In this document: positions 43,976-52,606 of the stretch, in pieces
Layout: every line of letters starts with the position of its first letter
How positions within the stretch are numbered: position 1 is the first letter of the stretch
Assembly: GCA_964497515.1 (NCBI GenBank)
Contig: CAZCCV010000005.1
Location: 26,045 to 90,044, forward strand
Source: CAZCCV01 sp964497515
Lineage (GTDB): Bacteria; Armatimonadota; UBA5829; DTLH01
DNA length: 64,000 nucleotides
Direction: 5' to 3'
The notes under the pieces: model-generated
What the model was told of the DNA's origin: nothing
Seen by the model: the letters and a program-made list of their open reading frames with translations, nothing else
Databases searched by the model: none
Made by a program: the position numbers and the translations under genes

Positions 43976-43989
43976 GTGATATTTTTCCT

Positions 43990-44346
43990 TTACGGCGTTT
44001 CGGATGGTTCTTTTTCCCCTTGCTGTCTGCTGAGCTGTTTGTACATCAGATCCGCAAGACCAAGGCTGCTGCTCTCAGAGAGGTTTCTGCAGACCTCTTG
44101 ATCCAGCATGTCCTGGAATATCTCTTCCTTTTCACTCGAACCAAAGAAGTCGCTCTTTGGCACAGTTTCCCGCATTTTCTTTAACATCTGAGCGGTGAGA
44201 AGCGATTCGAACTCGCGACAGGCCTTCTTCAGTTCGGTGTCGGCTTTGTCTGGCGAGTTTTTGGCAGACTCTAGCTTCTGCATCCTTGCCTTAGCTTGCT
44301 GCAACACCAACGGATCAATATTCACAGGCATTGGTTTCAATGTCAT
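43990..44346 (-). CDS. flgJ: Rod-binding protein FlgJ (no muramidase domain)
   Basis: A 118-residue protein. ACREFESLLTAQMLKKMRETVPKSDFFG, then EIFQDMLDQEVCRNLSESSSLGLADLMYKQL, is the rod-binding FlgJ N-terminal domain. The C-terminal peptidoglycan hydrolase domain of enterobacterial FlgJ is absent; the transglycosylase at 15113 may supply that activity. It follows flgI. Confidence 0.92.
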   Translation of the reverse strand: MTLKPMPVNIDPLVLQQAKARMQKLESAKNSPDKADTELKKACREFESLLTAQMLKKMRETVPKSDFFGSSEKEEIFQDMLDQEVCRNLSESSSLGLADLMYKQLSRQQGEKEPSETP

Positions 44347-44377
44347 TTGGACAACTCCTGATGAGTCACAATTTCAA

Positions 44378-45487
44378 CTAGATAATCTCGAGTTCAGCGT
44401 GCAGTGCTCCTGCTTCCTTGAGCGCTTGCATAATGGCAATCAGGTCTCTAGGAGTCACTTTGAGTTCGTTTAGCGCACGCACCAACTCCTCCAGCGACGC
44501 GCCCGGCCTCATTTCGACCAGGGTGTGCCTGTCTTCGGTGGCGTTTACTTGCGTGTCAGGGATGATTACCGTCTGTCCTGTAAGCGACATAGGTTCTGGC
44601 TGAGACACGTCGTACCGCGTCGATATCTCGATAGTCAGGTTTCCGTGAGAAATGGCAACAGGCGATATTTGCACTCCGGTGCCGATAATAATCGTTCCGG
44701 TACGTTCGTTGACTATTACTTTAGCGATCGAACTGCGTTCCACCGAAAGCTCACCGATGTCAGCTATAAGTTCGGTAACGTTTTGCAGTCCACCGGCATT
44801 TACCTGGACGGTTGCTGCATCGAGTGCCACAGCCGAGCCGGGGCCGAACCGGGTTTCTATCGACTTCGCGATCCTCACAGAGGTCGTGAAGTCTGGATCT
44901 GAGATAAGCACATTCACGGAGTCATCTCTTGCAAGTGTCGTCGGGACGCCCTGTTCGACAATAGCGCCGTCCGGAATCCTGCCCACTGTTGTATGGTTTT
45001 TTGTCACGCTGTTTCCGCCGCCTCCGGCAGTGAATCCACCAATCGACACGCTTCCCTGTGCAACAGCGTAGGTGCTGCCATTAGCTGCCTGAAGAGGAGT
45101 CTGCAGAAGAGTCCCGCCCTGCAGGCTCTTGGCATCTCCAACAGAGGAGACCACAACATCAATCTTCGATCCCGGTCTAACAAACGGTGGCAGTTCCGCG
45201 GTGACCATAACAGCGGCTACGTTCTTCACCTTGAGCTTGCCCTGCGGAATGTCGACTCCCAACCGCTTCAGCATATTTGTAACCGACTGCGTGGTAAACT
45301 GAGTCTGCTGAGTGTCGCCGCTACCATCTAAACCGACGACCAGTCCGTACCCTACCAACTGGTTGCTTCTTGCCCCTTCAATGCGGGCGATATCTTTTAT
45401 CTTGACCACCTGATCCGCTGCCGCGGCAAGCGAGAATCCAATGATAAGAATCGATACTATAACTACAGATAATCTACTCGGCTGCAT
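44378..45487 (-). CDS. flgI: Flagellar P-ring protein FlgI
   Basis: A 369-residue protein with a signal peptide (to about residue 24). VKIKDIARIEGARSNQLVGY and GLVVGLDGSGDTQQTQFT are FlgI signatures, as is ASLEELVRALNELKVTPRDL IAIMQALKEAGALHAELEII at the end. It forms the periplasmic ring around the rod, proof of a diderm-type flagellum. Confidence 0.96.
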   Translation of the reverse strand: MQPSRLSVVIVSILIIGFSLAAAADQVVKIKDIARIEGARSNQLVGYGLVVGLDGSGDTQQTQFTTQSVTNMLKRLGVDIPQGKLKVKNVAAVMVTAELPPFVRPGSKIDVVVSSVGDAKSLQGGTLLQTPLQAANGSTYAVAQGSVSIGGFTAGGGGNSVTKNHTTVGRIPDGAIVEQGVPTTLARDDSVNVLISDPDFTTSVRIAKSIETRFGPGSAVALDAATVQVNAGGLQNVTELIADIGELSVERSSIAKVIVNERTGTIIIGTGVQISPVAISHGNLTIEISTRYDVSQPEPMSLTGQTVIIPDTQVNATEDRHTLVEMRPGASLEELVRALNELKVTPRDLIAIMQALKEAGALHAELEII

Positions 45488-45500
45488 TATGCTGTCCTCG

Positions 45501-46082
45501 CTAGAAGATATACTTTACTATTCGTGAGAGCAGACCTTCTTTTTGCCTGTCGGCTACAGGTCCTTTGCCAGTGCAAGTCACCACAACGTCTGAAATGTAG
45601 GTGGATAACACGGTGTTTTCAGCGTCGATGTCATTCTGACGGACAACACCTGTAAGGGTTATCTCCTGCCTTTCAGCGTTGCTTATAATCGTCCGCTGAG
45701 CTTCTATCTCCAGGTTGCCATTAGGAAGCACTTTGGTGACCCTTGCTGTCACTCTCGCTATAAGTGAGCTGGAAGTTCTAGTCTGTCCGGAAGCAGAGCT
45801 CTTCTGCCCCGATTTTACTGAGACTTCAGGAAGGAGTTTCAGAAACGGTCCTACGCCGGACTGGTTGGAATGATCCAGTCCTTTGCTAAGATCCGAGCTT
45901 GCTTGAAGTGACGAACTGGACGCTTCAGACACGAGAACTGTCACTAGGTCTCCAACCTGTTTTGCCTTCAAATCGGTGAACATACTGGCAGCAGATGCTG
46001 TCCACAGCGAATCTGCAACAGCGGCAGCACCGAAAGTAAGTATAATAACACAGCTAATTACTGTTACAAACTTATACATCAT
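45501..46082 (-). CDS. flgH: Flagellar L-ring protein FlgH
   Basis: A 193-residue protein. KAKQVGDLVTVLVSEASSSS, then LIARVTARVTKVLPNGNLEI, and GVVRQNDIDAENTVLSTYISD match FlgH. The L ring sits in the outer membrane. The signal peptide ends near AAAVA with no lipobox cysteine, unlike the lipoprotein FlgH of proteobacteria. It abuts flgA at its 5' side. Confidence 0.93.
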   Translation of the reverse strand: MMYKFVTVISCVIILTFGAAAVADSLWTASAASMFTDLKAKQVGDLVTVLVSEASSSSLQASSDLSKGLDHSNQSGVGPFLKLLPEVSVKSGQKSSASGQTRTSSSLIARVTARVTKVLPNGNLEIEAQRTIISNAERQEITLTGVVRQNDIDAENTVLSTYISDVVVTCTGKGPVADRQKEGLLSRIVKYIF

Positions 46083-47054
46083 TCAGCTCCTTCCCCCAAG
46101 GGCAATCTCGACCAGCCCGGGCTTCACTACAACCGCTCTGAGCTGTCTGGCATCTCCCATTGTCACTCTGATTGTGTCACCAACTCGTCCGTTCGCCGCT
46201 GCAGTGCCTCTATCTGTGACTCTGGTGAACTTGCCGCTTACCAGCACAGTCACTACTTCACCAGACTTTATTGTTGGTGGTGTTGTGATGGAATTCTGTC
46301 GTATCACAGTCCCTTCAGCAATCATCGAAGAGGCTATGGTATCCGGTCCAGGTTCTGATGTCACGAGATCAATTGGAAGATTCGTGAGTTCCATGTCCCG
46401 CATGATAGTGTTATCAGCAGTAATCGGATCGGATTTCGCAATCGGCCTAGTTGCCACAAGCACGTTGCCATAGAGTCGCACAATGAACGACACCAGCACT
46501 GTTGTGTAAGACCGTCCATCTACCAGAATCTCGGTAGCGAGACTTCCGTGTCCCTTACGCACTTTCTGAATTCCAGGCCGGACGCGGATTTCCACGTCTC
46601 CAGTGGGACAATTTTGATCCGACGGAAGCCGAACGGGTTCGACTGTCACAGTGCCTGGCCATAGCACATCAGAGGTAATATACTGTTCCACTGCGTCGAA
46701 GATAGCTTGTCCAGTTACCATAGTGGACTTGCGAACAATGGTTACTTCTTGCGGTGAAATGACATTTACCGTGCCTTCCGTAAGGCCAAGCCTTCTCACT
46801 GCAATCATCACATTGTTGCGAGTGATCTTTCGCACACTGCCAGCGAGCGGGCTGCGGCATATCTGCAGTGCAGCCAGCTTATCGTAGAGTTCAGCGTCCG
46901 CAGTCACCAGTTTTGCGATGTCTCCGAGATTGGTATATTCGCCAGCAACATCAGAGCTCGGCTGAACCAGCACCTCAGCTTTCGGGGCAGCAGATGCGCT
47001 CACTGCAAGCGCCGCTATGGTTAAGATCATTACTATCGTGCAGGTGGTTTTCAT
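46083..47054 (-). CDS. flgA: P-ring assembly chaperone FlgA
   Basis: A 323-residue periplasmic protein with a signal peptide. The C-terminal SAF-type domain is clear (VLVATRPIAKSDPITADNTI, then IAEGTVIRQNSITTPPTIKSGEVVTVL, then IRVTMGDARQLRAVVVKPG). FlgA assists assembly of FlgI. It lies between flgG and flgH. Confidence 0.92.
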   Translation of the reverse strand: MKTTCTIVMILTIAALAVSASAAPKAEVLVQPSSDVAGEYTNLGDIAKLVTADAELYDKLAALQICRSPLAGSVRKITRNNVMIAVRRLGLTEGTVNVISPQEVTIVRKSTMVTGQAIFDAVEQYITSDVLWPGTVTVEPVRLPSDQNCPTGDVEIRVRPGIQKVRKGHGSLATEILVDGRSYTTVLVSFIVRLYGNVLVATRPIAKSDPITADNTIMRDMELTNLPIDLVTSEPGPDTIASSMIAEGTVIRQNSITTPPTIKSGEVVTVLVSGKFTRVTDRGTAAANGRVGDTIRVTMGDARQLRAVVVKPGLVEIALGGRS

Positions 47055-47060
47055 CTCAGA

Positions 47061-47849
47061 TTACCGCCTCAGGTTGTTTGCGATATTCAACATCTCATCG
47101 GATGTTTGAATGGCTTTGGCATTGATTTCGTAGGCTCTCTGAGCGACGATCATATTGACCATCTCTTCTACAACCTTAACGTTCGACATCTCGATGAATC
47201 CGGAAGCAATCGTCCCAAGTCCGTTCTCGCCTGGCGTCTCCGTGATCGGCTCACCAGAAGCGGCAGATGGAGCCAAGAGGTTTCTGCCTATGTTCGACAG
47301 TCCAGCCGGGTTAACAAATTTGGCTATCTGAATCTGTCCAGCAGGCTGAGGCGTTGTCTGGCCAGGGATGGTCACTGTAACTGTGCCGTCGGAACCAACC
47401 GACACCCCTGTCGCCTGTGGGTCGATGCTGATTTCCGGAACAAGAGCGAACCCATCCGATGTCACCATTCGCCCCTGGTCATCCACTTTGAACGAACCAT
47501 CTCTGGTGTATGCGGTCTGTCCATTTGGAAGCTGAATAGCAAAGAATCCATCTCCTTCAATTACAAGGTCCAACGAATTCTGTGTCTGCTGAAAATCTCC
47601 CTGAGTGAATATCTTCTGTATGGCTCCCGGGCGGGTTCCCAGTCCAACTTGGATTCCTGTCGGCACCTGAGCCCCCTGCGCCTCTGTCGAACCTGCCGTT
47701 CTTGAAGTTTGGTACAGCAGGTCCTGGAAGTCCACTCGGCTCTTTTTGAAACCCAGAGTATTCACGTTCGCCAGGTTGTTCGAAATTACATCGATGTTCA
47801 GTTGCTGGGCTTCCATTCCCGTCGCTGCAGTCCATAAGGATCTAATCAT
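47061..47849 (-). CDS. flgG: Flagellar distal rod protein FlgG
   Basis: A 262-residue protein, the normal FlgG length. The N-terminus is MIRSLWTAATGMEAQQLNID, then VISNNLANVNTLGFKKSRVDFQDLLYQT; the end is SNVKVVEEMVNMIVAQRAYEINAKAIQTSDEMLNIANNLRR. It forms the distal rod through the P and L rings. It lies 12 bp after flgF. Confidence 0.96.
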   Translation of the reverse strand: MIRSLWTAATGMEAQQLNIDVISNNLANVNTLGFKKSRVDFQDLLYQTSRTAGSTEAQGAQVPTGIQVGLGTRPGAIQKIFTQGDFQQTQNSLDLVIEGDGFFAIQLPNGQTAYTRDGSFKVDDQGRMVTSDGFALVPEISIDPQATGVSVGSDGTVTVTIPGQTTPQPAGQIQIAKFVNPAGLSNIGRNLLAPSAASGEPITETPGENGLGTIASGFIEMSNVKVVEEMVNMIVAQRAYEINAKAIQTSDEMLNIANNLRR

Positions 47850-47861
47850 AGTCTAGTCCTC

Positions 47862-48542
47862 CTATCCGTTTCTTCCGGGCAGGCTGATCACCTTATCCAG
47901 TGTCTGATCAATAGATTGAATGCTCTTCTGGTTGGCTTCATAAGCGCGGAGCGCAGTCAGCATCGAAACCATTTCACGCACTACGCTTACATTAGAGCCT
48001 TCTATTCGTCCCTGAACGACTCGTCCGGTTGCAAGTTGCCCTGTGTTCTTGTCGGTTTCTCCGGAGAGCATCAGTCTGTCCACCATTCGCCCATTTACGC
48101 GGACGCTACCGTCTGAATCAATGGTCCAGTCTGAGCCGGGCAAGCGGATTGGTCCGTCCTGCCCCATTACAACTCCTCCGTCGCGCGTGACGAGCCTTCC
48201 CATATCATCTCTGGTGAAGTTTCCGCCGCGAGTCAGCATTCTTCCGTCTTTGCTGTTGACGACAAAGAACCCTGGCCCATCTATGGCGAGGTTGGTGGGG
48301 TCTGAAGTGTCGTTAATAACTCCCTGGCTGGTGTCCTGAGCCGAATATGGCACAGGGATGACCGGTCCGGGTCTCTGCGACGCTCCGGTTGCTCTGCTGA
48401 GGTCTTTACTGAACGCAGAGAATCCGATGTGCGTCTTTTTGAACCCCGTCGTGTCGGCGTTAGCCAGATTGTTGGAGATAGCATCCTGCTGTTCGAGTAG
48501 CCCGAGCATCCCTGCCGCCGAGCTGTAAAACCCATTTATCAC
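47862..48542 (-). CDS. flgF: Flagellar rod protein FlgF
   Basis: A 226-residue rod protein beginning MINGFYSSAAGMLGLLEQQD with AISNNLANADTTGFKKTHI. The C-terminus is SNVSVVREMVSMLTALRAYEANQKSIQ. It is closer to FlgF than FlgG by length and position. The start is GTG with GGAGG 10 nt upstream. It is the first gene of the - strand rod/ring run. Confidence 0.93.
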   Translation of the reverse strand: MINGFYSSAAGMLGLLEQQDAISNNLANADTTGFKKTHIGFSAFSKDLSRATGASQRPGPVIPVPYSAQDTSQGVINDTSDPTNLAIDGPGFFVVNSKDGRMLTRGGNFTRDDMGRLVTRDGGVVMGQDGPIRLPGSDWTIDSDGSVRVNGRMVDRLMLSGETDKNTGQLATGRVVQGRIEGSNVSVVREMVSMLTALRAYEANQKSIQSIDQTLDKVISLPGRNG

Positions 48543-48563
48543 TCTACTAAGCCTCCGCGTTAT

Positions 48564-48591
48564 ATCTCGACACTATCCGCGGCGGACTTTA
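48564..48591 (-). promoter_or_regulatory. Candidate promoter of flgF-flgG-flgA-flgH-flgI-flgJ
   Basis: On the - strand: TAAAGTCC, 12 bp, GTCGAGATATA. The same two boxes (ACTAAAGT...GTGTCGAGATA) precede flgM with 11 bp between. The match to sigma-28 is partial. Its recurrence before two flagellar operons makes it a credible promoter type for this organism. Rod genes under FliA would be unusual. Confidence 0.5.
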
Positions 48592-48670
48592 GTACTTTTG
48601 CTGGTAATTTTTTCAGGTAGGTTTTTGGAGCATCAATTGACGTCTATTGGGGGCGTTGTTCGAAAGGGAA

Positions 48671-50665
48671 CTACCACTTAACGTTCGGCAACAGCTTCTT
48701 TATCCGTGCAATTTCGTCACGGCATTCTGCAGCGTGTTCGAAGTCGAGGGCGCGAGCAGACTGTTTCATCTCGCGTTCGAGATCGGCGAGCATCAGCATC
48801 ACCTCATCCAGCGGTATGTTCTTGACATCCTTTTTCGAGAGACCATAGTAGTCTTTGGTGTCGGCAATCCGTTTTGCTTCAATGACTTCACGCACAGCTT
48901 TTTGGATTGTCTGCGGAGTAATATTGTGCTTTTCGTTATACTCCATTTGGATACTGCGGCGGCGATTAGTCTCATCTATGGCTCGGCGCATACTGTCAGT
49001 CATGTTGTCGGCGTACATCAGCACTTTGCCGTTGACGTTACGCGCTGCACGGCCTATGGTCTGTATGAGCGACGTTTCAGATCGCAGAAAACCCTCTTTG
49101 TCGGCATCGAGAATGGCAACCAGAGATACCTCAGGCAGATCCAAACCCTCTCGCAATAGGTTAATGCCAACCACAATATCGTAAACACCCAAGCGCAAAT
49201 CCCGCAGAATCTCCAGCCTTTCCAGTGTCTTAATGTCGGAGTGCAAATAATGGACTTTTATCTCCAGATCGAGCAGATATTCAGATAGATCCTCCGCCAT
49301 ACGTTTGGTGAGCGTTGTCACCAGAACCCTTTCGCCTCTTTCGACGCGCAGCCTGGTTTCTTCGATAAGATCGTCGATCTGTCCTTTGGTTGGGCGCACC
49401 TCAACTTCGGGATCAATCAGTCCTGTAGGGCGGATAAGTTGTTCCACCTGTTGTGCGGAGTGCTTCTGTTCAAATGAGCCAGGAGTTGCCGATACAAAAA
49501 CCGTCTGCCCGACTCGCTCAAGGAACTCTTCAAACTGCAAAGGTCGGTTATCAAGTGCCGATGGCAGGCGAAAACCGAACTCAACCAGCGTTTGTTTTCG
49601 AGATCTGTCGCCGTTGTACATCCCGTTTAGCTGTGGAATCGTCTGATGTGACTCGTCGATTATCACCAGAAAGTCTTCAGGAAAATAGTTGAGCAACGTG
49701 TGGGGTGCACTGCCCGGAGCACGTCCGTCGAGCACCCTAGAATAGTTCTCTATCCCGCTACAGAAGCCGATCTCCCGCATCATCTCCATATCGTAACGGG
49801 TTCGTTCCTCTATGCGCTGTGCTTCGAGGAACTTGCCCTGTTTGCGGAAGTATTTCAATTGGTCTTCGAGTTCGGCTTCAATTTCCCTTAGCGCGCGCTC
49901 CATTTTGTCCCACGGGGTGATAAAGTGCGTAGCCGGGAAGATTGTAACCCGATCTCTTCCCTTTATGACTTCTCCCGTTGTAGGGTTCACGATGGCAATC
50001 TTTTCTATCTCATCGCCAAAGAACTCAATGCGGGTAACTATCTCTTCATCTGCTGGTTGGATCTCCAGAATGTCTCCACGAACGCGGAAGGTTCCCCGTC
50101 CGAGCACCATATCGTTTCTAGAAAACTGCATATCCACAAGCCTGCGCAGTGTAGCTTCTCTGTCATACGCTTTTGTTCTTTCCAGGCTCAGGATGGTTTT
50201 AGCGTAGTCCTCCGGTGACCCTAGACCATATATGGAGGACACACTTGCAACAACTACCACATCGCGCCGCTCGAGCACCGCCTGTGTGGCAGCGTGGCGC
50301 AAGCGATCGATTTCATCGTTTACCGAGGCGTCCTTTTCTATGTATGTGCCGGTCCGAGGGATATATGCTTCCGGCTGGTAGTAGTCGTAGTAGGATACAA
50401 AGTACTCCACAGCATTGTTCGGGAAGAACTCCCTGAACTCACTGGCGAGCTGTGCAGCGAGTGTTTTGTTGTGTGCGATGACGAGGGTAGGCCTTCGAAC
50501 CCGCTCTATCACGTTAGCCATAGTGAACGTTTTTCCGGATCCGGTAACACCGATCAGTGTCTGAAAACGATCGCCGCGTTCGAGGCCGTTAACCAGTTCT
50601 TCTATAGCTTGAGGCTGATCCCCTGTCGGTAGGAACTCTGCCTGAATACTGTACTCTGTCATCAC
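48671..50665 (-). CDS. uvrB: Excinuclease ABC subunit B
   Basis: A 664-residue DNA repair helicase of nucleotide excision repair. Walker A is GVTGSGKTFTMANV. The damage-probing hairpin region has YVSYYDYYQPEAYIP. Helicase motifs include VIIDESHQTIP, INLLREGLDLPEVSLVAILD and QTIGRAARN. A C-terminal UVR domain (ALDFEHAAECRDEIARIKKL) contacts UvrC. Length is normal. I found no clear SOS box upstream. Confidence 0.98.
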   Translation of the reverse strand: MMTEYSIQAEFLPTGDQPQAIEELVNGLERGDRFQTLIGVTGSGKTFTMANVIERVRRPTLVIAHNKTLAAQLASEFREFFPNNAVEYFVSYYDYYQPEAYIPRTGTYIEKDASVNDEIDRLRHAATQAVLERRDVVVVASVSSIYGLGSPEDYAKTILSLERTKAYDREATLRRLVDMQFSRNDMVLGRGTFRVRGDILEIQPADEEIVTRIEFFGDEIEKIAIVNPTTGEVIKGRDRVTIFPATHFITPWDKMERALREIEAELEDQLKYFRKQGKFLEAQRIEERTRYDMEMMREIGFCSGIENYSRVLDGRAPGSAPHTLLNYFPEDFLVIIDESHQTIPQLNGMYNGDRSRKQTLVEFGFRLPSALDNRPLQFEEFLERVGQTVFVSATPGSFEQKHSAQQVEQLIRPTGLIDPEVEVRPTKGQIDDLIEETRLRVERGERVLVTTLTKRMAEDLSEYLLDLEIKVHYLHSDIKTLERLEILRDLRLGVYDIVVGINLLREGLDLPEVSLVAILDADKEGFLRSETSLIQTIGRAARNVNGKVLMYADNMTDSMRRAIDETNRRRSIQMEYNEKHNITPQTIQKAVREVIEAKRIADTKDYYGLSKKDVKNIPLDEVMLMLADLEREMKQSARALDFEHAAECRDEIARIKKLLPNVKW

Positions 50666-50817
50666 ACATTCATGATACTTGAATCGGTGCTGAAATCCAA
50701 GCGTATGTTTGGGGCATTGGAGTGTTCTTTTGCGGTAGAAATTACTCTGAAGGAATAAGCCTCAGAGAGGTGGAAACTGTATGTAGCCGGAACATCGGCC
50801 ATACGGAGTGTAACACA

Positions 50818-51624
50818 ATGGATTTCATCGGCTCTGCTTGGCATCATAGTCTGAAGAGTCTGCGTGAAGCGATCCCCGAACTTGCTGCTCAAGGACAATT
50901 GGCGATAGAAGCGGGAATTGCGAGCGATGGATTGCTGGAAAGAGCTGACATCGAAGAGATTGACAAGCTGCTTCTAAACATCAGCGCGTACAAGTTTCGC
51001 GTCAATTCCATCCACGCCCCGTTTGGCGATGAAGTGGATTTCTCTTCGTTCGACGACACTGTACACGATCGCGGAGTTGCGGCTCTGCTCGATGCCATCG
51101 AGCTTGCACAGTTGCTTGATGCCAAAACGATTGTAGTTCATCCTGGTCACGGTGTCGTTAAGCGAGACCGTATGAAACGTTTGGACAGAGCTGCAGGTGT
51201 ATTGCGGGAGCTTTCAGTAATAGCCGAAGAATCCGATGTTTTGCTGGCTGTAGAGAATATGGTACCTGGTTACCTGTGTGACCAATGGCCTGAGTTGTTA
51301 AAACTGGTTGACGCTACCAGATCTAGCGCTGTTCGGGTGTGTTTTGATACCGGCCACGCAAACCTGACCCCAGATTTTGAAGACGAAGCCCGCCAGTTGC
51401 TGCGTTATGCTGTAGTGCTGCATTTGCACGACAACGATGGCGACATCGACCAGCATCTATTTCCGGGGCAAGGATCGATAGATTGGGCCAATTTTGCTGG
51501 ACTGTGCAGACGGCATTGCTCTGATATGTCGGCACTGATTGAGTGTGAACTGCCGGAAGGCTGGGATTGGAAGCAATCTTGCCGTGAAATGAGTCGTCTG
51601 CTGGCTCCAGTGGCGAGCAACTAA
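50818..51624 (+). CDS. Sugar isomerase/endonuclease IV-like TIM-barrel protein
   Basis: A 268-residue protein of the xylose isomerase-like TIM-barrel superfamily: VNSIHAPFG, AKTIVVHPGHG, LLAVENM, VCFDTGHANL, VLHLHDNDG with DQHLFPGQGSIDW, and ALIECEL. The metal-binding His, Glu and Asp residues at strand ends are present. The substrate cannot be told; these proteins include sugar isomerases, epimerases and AP endonucleases. ATG 50818 has GGAG upstream; a GTG at 50722 is in frame but less likely. It is divergent from uvrB. Confidence 0.82.
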   Translation: MDFIGSAWHHSLKSLREAIPELAAQGQLAIEAGIASDGLLERADIEEIDKLLLNISAYKFRVNSIHAPFGDEVDFSSFDDTVHDRGVAALLDAIELAQLLDAKTIVVHPGHGVVKRDRMKRLDRAAGVLRELSVIAEESDVLLAVENMVPGYLCDQWPELLKLVDATRSSAVRVCFDTGHANLTPDFEDEARQLLRYAVVLHLHDNDGDIDQHLFPGQGSIDWANFAGLCRRHCSDMSALIECELPEGWDWKQSCREMSRLLAPVASN

Positions 51625-51672
51625 AAGCATTCAGCCGCACAATTCCTTTCGCGCCATATTTCGGAGATCCCT

Positions 51673-52176
51673 ATGTTGACTGCAGAAGAGCTTATAAAGA
51701 CCCTCGGCTTAGTGCCTCTTCCACAAGAAGGTGGATTTTTTACGGAAACCTACCGAAGCTCCGACACGCTGCCGAAGAATCAGCTTGCCCACATTTACTC
51801 GAGTGAAAGAAACCTCTGCACGGCAATCTACTATTTGCTAACACGCGATACATTCTCTGCAATGCATCGGTTGGCTAGTGACGAAGTATTCCACTTCTAC
51901 TGCGGCGATTCTGTTGAAATGCTGCTCCTGCATCCGGATGGGTCAGGCAGCCTGGTTCGGTTGGGCATTGATATCCTCTCTGGCGAAAGACCACAGGTCG
52001 TAGTTCCGAGAGGTGTCTGGCAAGGGGCTCGCGTACGAGACGGTGGCAGTTTTACACTGCTCGGCACTACTGTTACCCCTGGGTTCGATTTTGCAGACTA
52101 CGAGCACGGTGAACGCGATAGACTTACTGCAGACTACCCCGATTTCCGCGACATGATTACTGAATTGACACGTTAA
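51673..52176 (+). CDS. Cupin (DUF985 family) protein
   Basis: A 167-residue protein of the Cupin_5/DUF985 family: LGLVPLPQEGGFFTETYRSS, then TAIYYLLTRDTFSAMHRLAS DEVFHFYCGD, then VVVPRGVWQGARV, then LLGTTVTPGFDFADYEHGER. These are small single-domain cupins of unclear function, in some reports linked to sugar epimerisation. It starts 48 bp after the TIM-barrel gene and is probably co-transcribed. Confidence 0.88.
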   Translation: MLTAEELIKTLGLVPLPQEGGFFTETYRSSDTLPKNQLAHIYSSERNLCTAIYYLLTRDTFSAMHRLASDEVFHFYCGDSVEMLLLHPDGSGSLVRLGIDILSGERPQVVVPRGVWQGARVRDGGSFTLLGTTVTPGFDFADYEHGERDRLTADYPDFRDMITELTR

Positions 52177-52183
52177 TCAGATA

Positions 52184-52219
52184 TTCACAAGTCCTTATGT
52201 ACTGCCGATAATAAAGTAC
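52184..52219 (+). promoter_or_regulatory. Sigma-70-type promoter with inverted repeat over the -10
   Basis: TTCACA (52184-52189), 17 bp, GATAAT (52207-52212); each box is one base from consensus. GTACT (52199-52203) and AGTAC (52215-52219) form an inverted repeat across the -10, a possible repressor site. It precedes AAGGAGG (52231-52237) and the small ORF at 52247. Confidence 0.6.
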
Positions 52220-52246
52220 AGAACGTTGGCAAGGAGGACTTGTTAG

Positions 52247-52581
52247 TTGTCTCAATGCGAGTATTGGTGGCTTGCCGGTGGAGTTGAATGGTGCGACCTT
52301 ATGGGAAGCAACTGCCGGTGCGGTGGATGGGAGACTGCTTGTGCTATGCGCGAACAGAAACGGAAACCGAACAAGACGAAAGAACCTCCGCCGGCTCTCG
52401 AAGCTGACGAAAGGCCAAGGCATCCAAGAAACAGCAGGTTCACTCATTAGTACCTGAAACCGATCTGTTGGCATTGTTTTCGTGCGAAGAAGCTCTTCTT
52501 CGTAAGCTCGTAACAACGTCTGCCGCTTGCACGCGTTGTGGCATTAGTCCTCAAGAAACGACAAAAAGCGGAAGCCCTTAA
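52247..52581 (+). pseudogene. Small Cys-rich protein gene with an apparent frameshift
   Basis: TTG at 52247 has AAGGAGG 9 nt upstream and a promoter at 52184. The first frame gives a Cys/Trp-rich start (CEYWWLAGGVEWCDLMG, then CRCGGWETAC), then a charged Lys/Pro linker, and runs into a stop at 52450. From about 52411 the -1 frame is open instead and continues the Lys-rich linker into LLALFSCEEALLRKLV and ACTRCGISPQ, ending at 52581. Joined at GAAAGG (52409-52414) the product would be about 112 residues with a second CxxC. This could be a sequencing error, a disabled gene or true frameshifting. I know no homologue. Confidence 0.5.
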
Positions 52582-52601
52582 AACGCTAGGTCTTCCGCTT
52601 T
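52563..52601 (-). terminator. Intrinsic terminator of tRNA-Ala
   Basis: On the - strand, AAAGCGGAAG and CTTCCGCTTT form a perfect 10-bp stem (52601-52592 with 52574-52565) around a 17-nt loop, ending in TTTTT (52567-52563). It lies 5 bp after the tRNA. It overlaps the 3' end of the frameshifted + strand ORF. Confidence 0.8.
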
Positions 52602-52606
52602 ACTAA

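Noticed and set aside
50666..50817. SOS (LexA) box upstream of uvrB
   Set aside because: No sequence close to the GAAC-type or CTG-type LexA palindromes was found.
52204..52211. GCCGATAA as a sigma-28 -10 box
   Set aside because: No TAAA-like -35 lies 11-16 bp upstream. A sigma-70 reading (TTCACA-17-GATAAT) fits better.
52157..52516. 119-codon - strand ORF over the cupin end and the small Cys-rich gene
   Set aside because: No ribosome site, and the + strand has a promoter and strong ribosome site at the same place.
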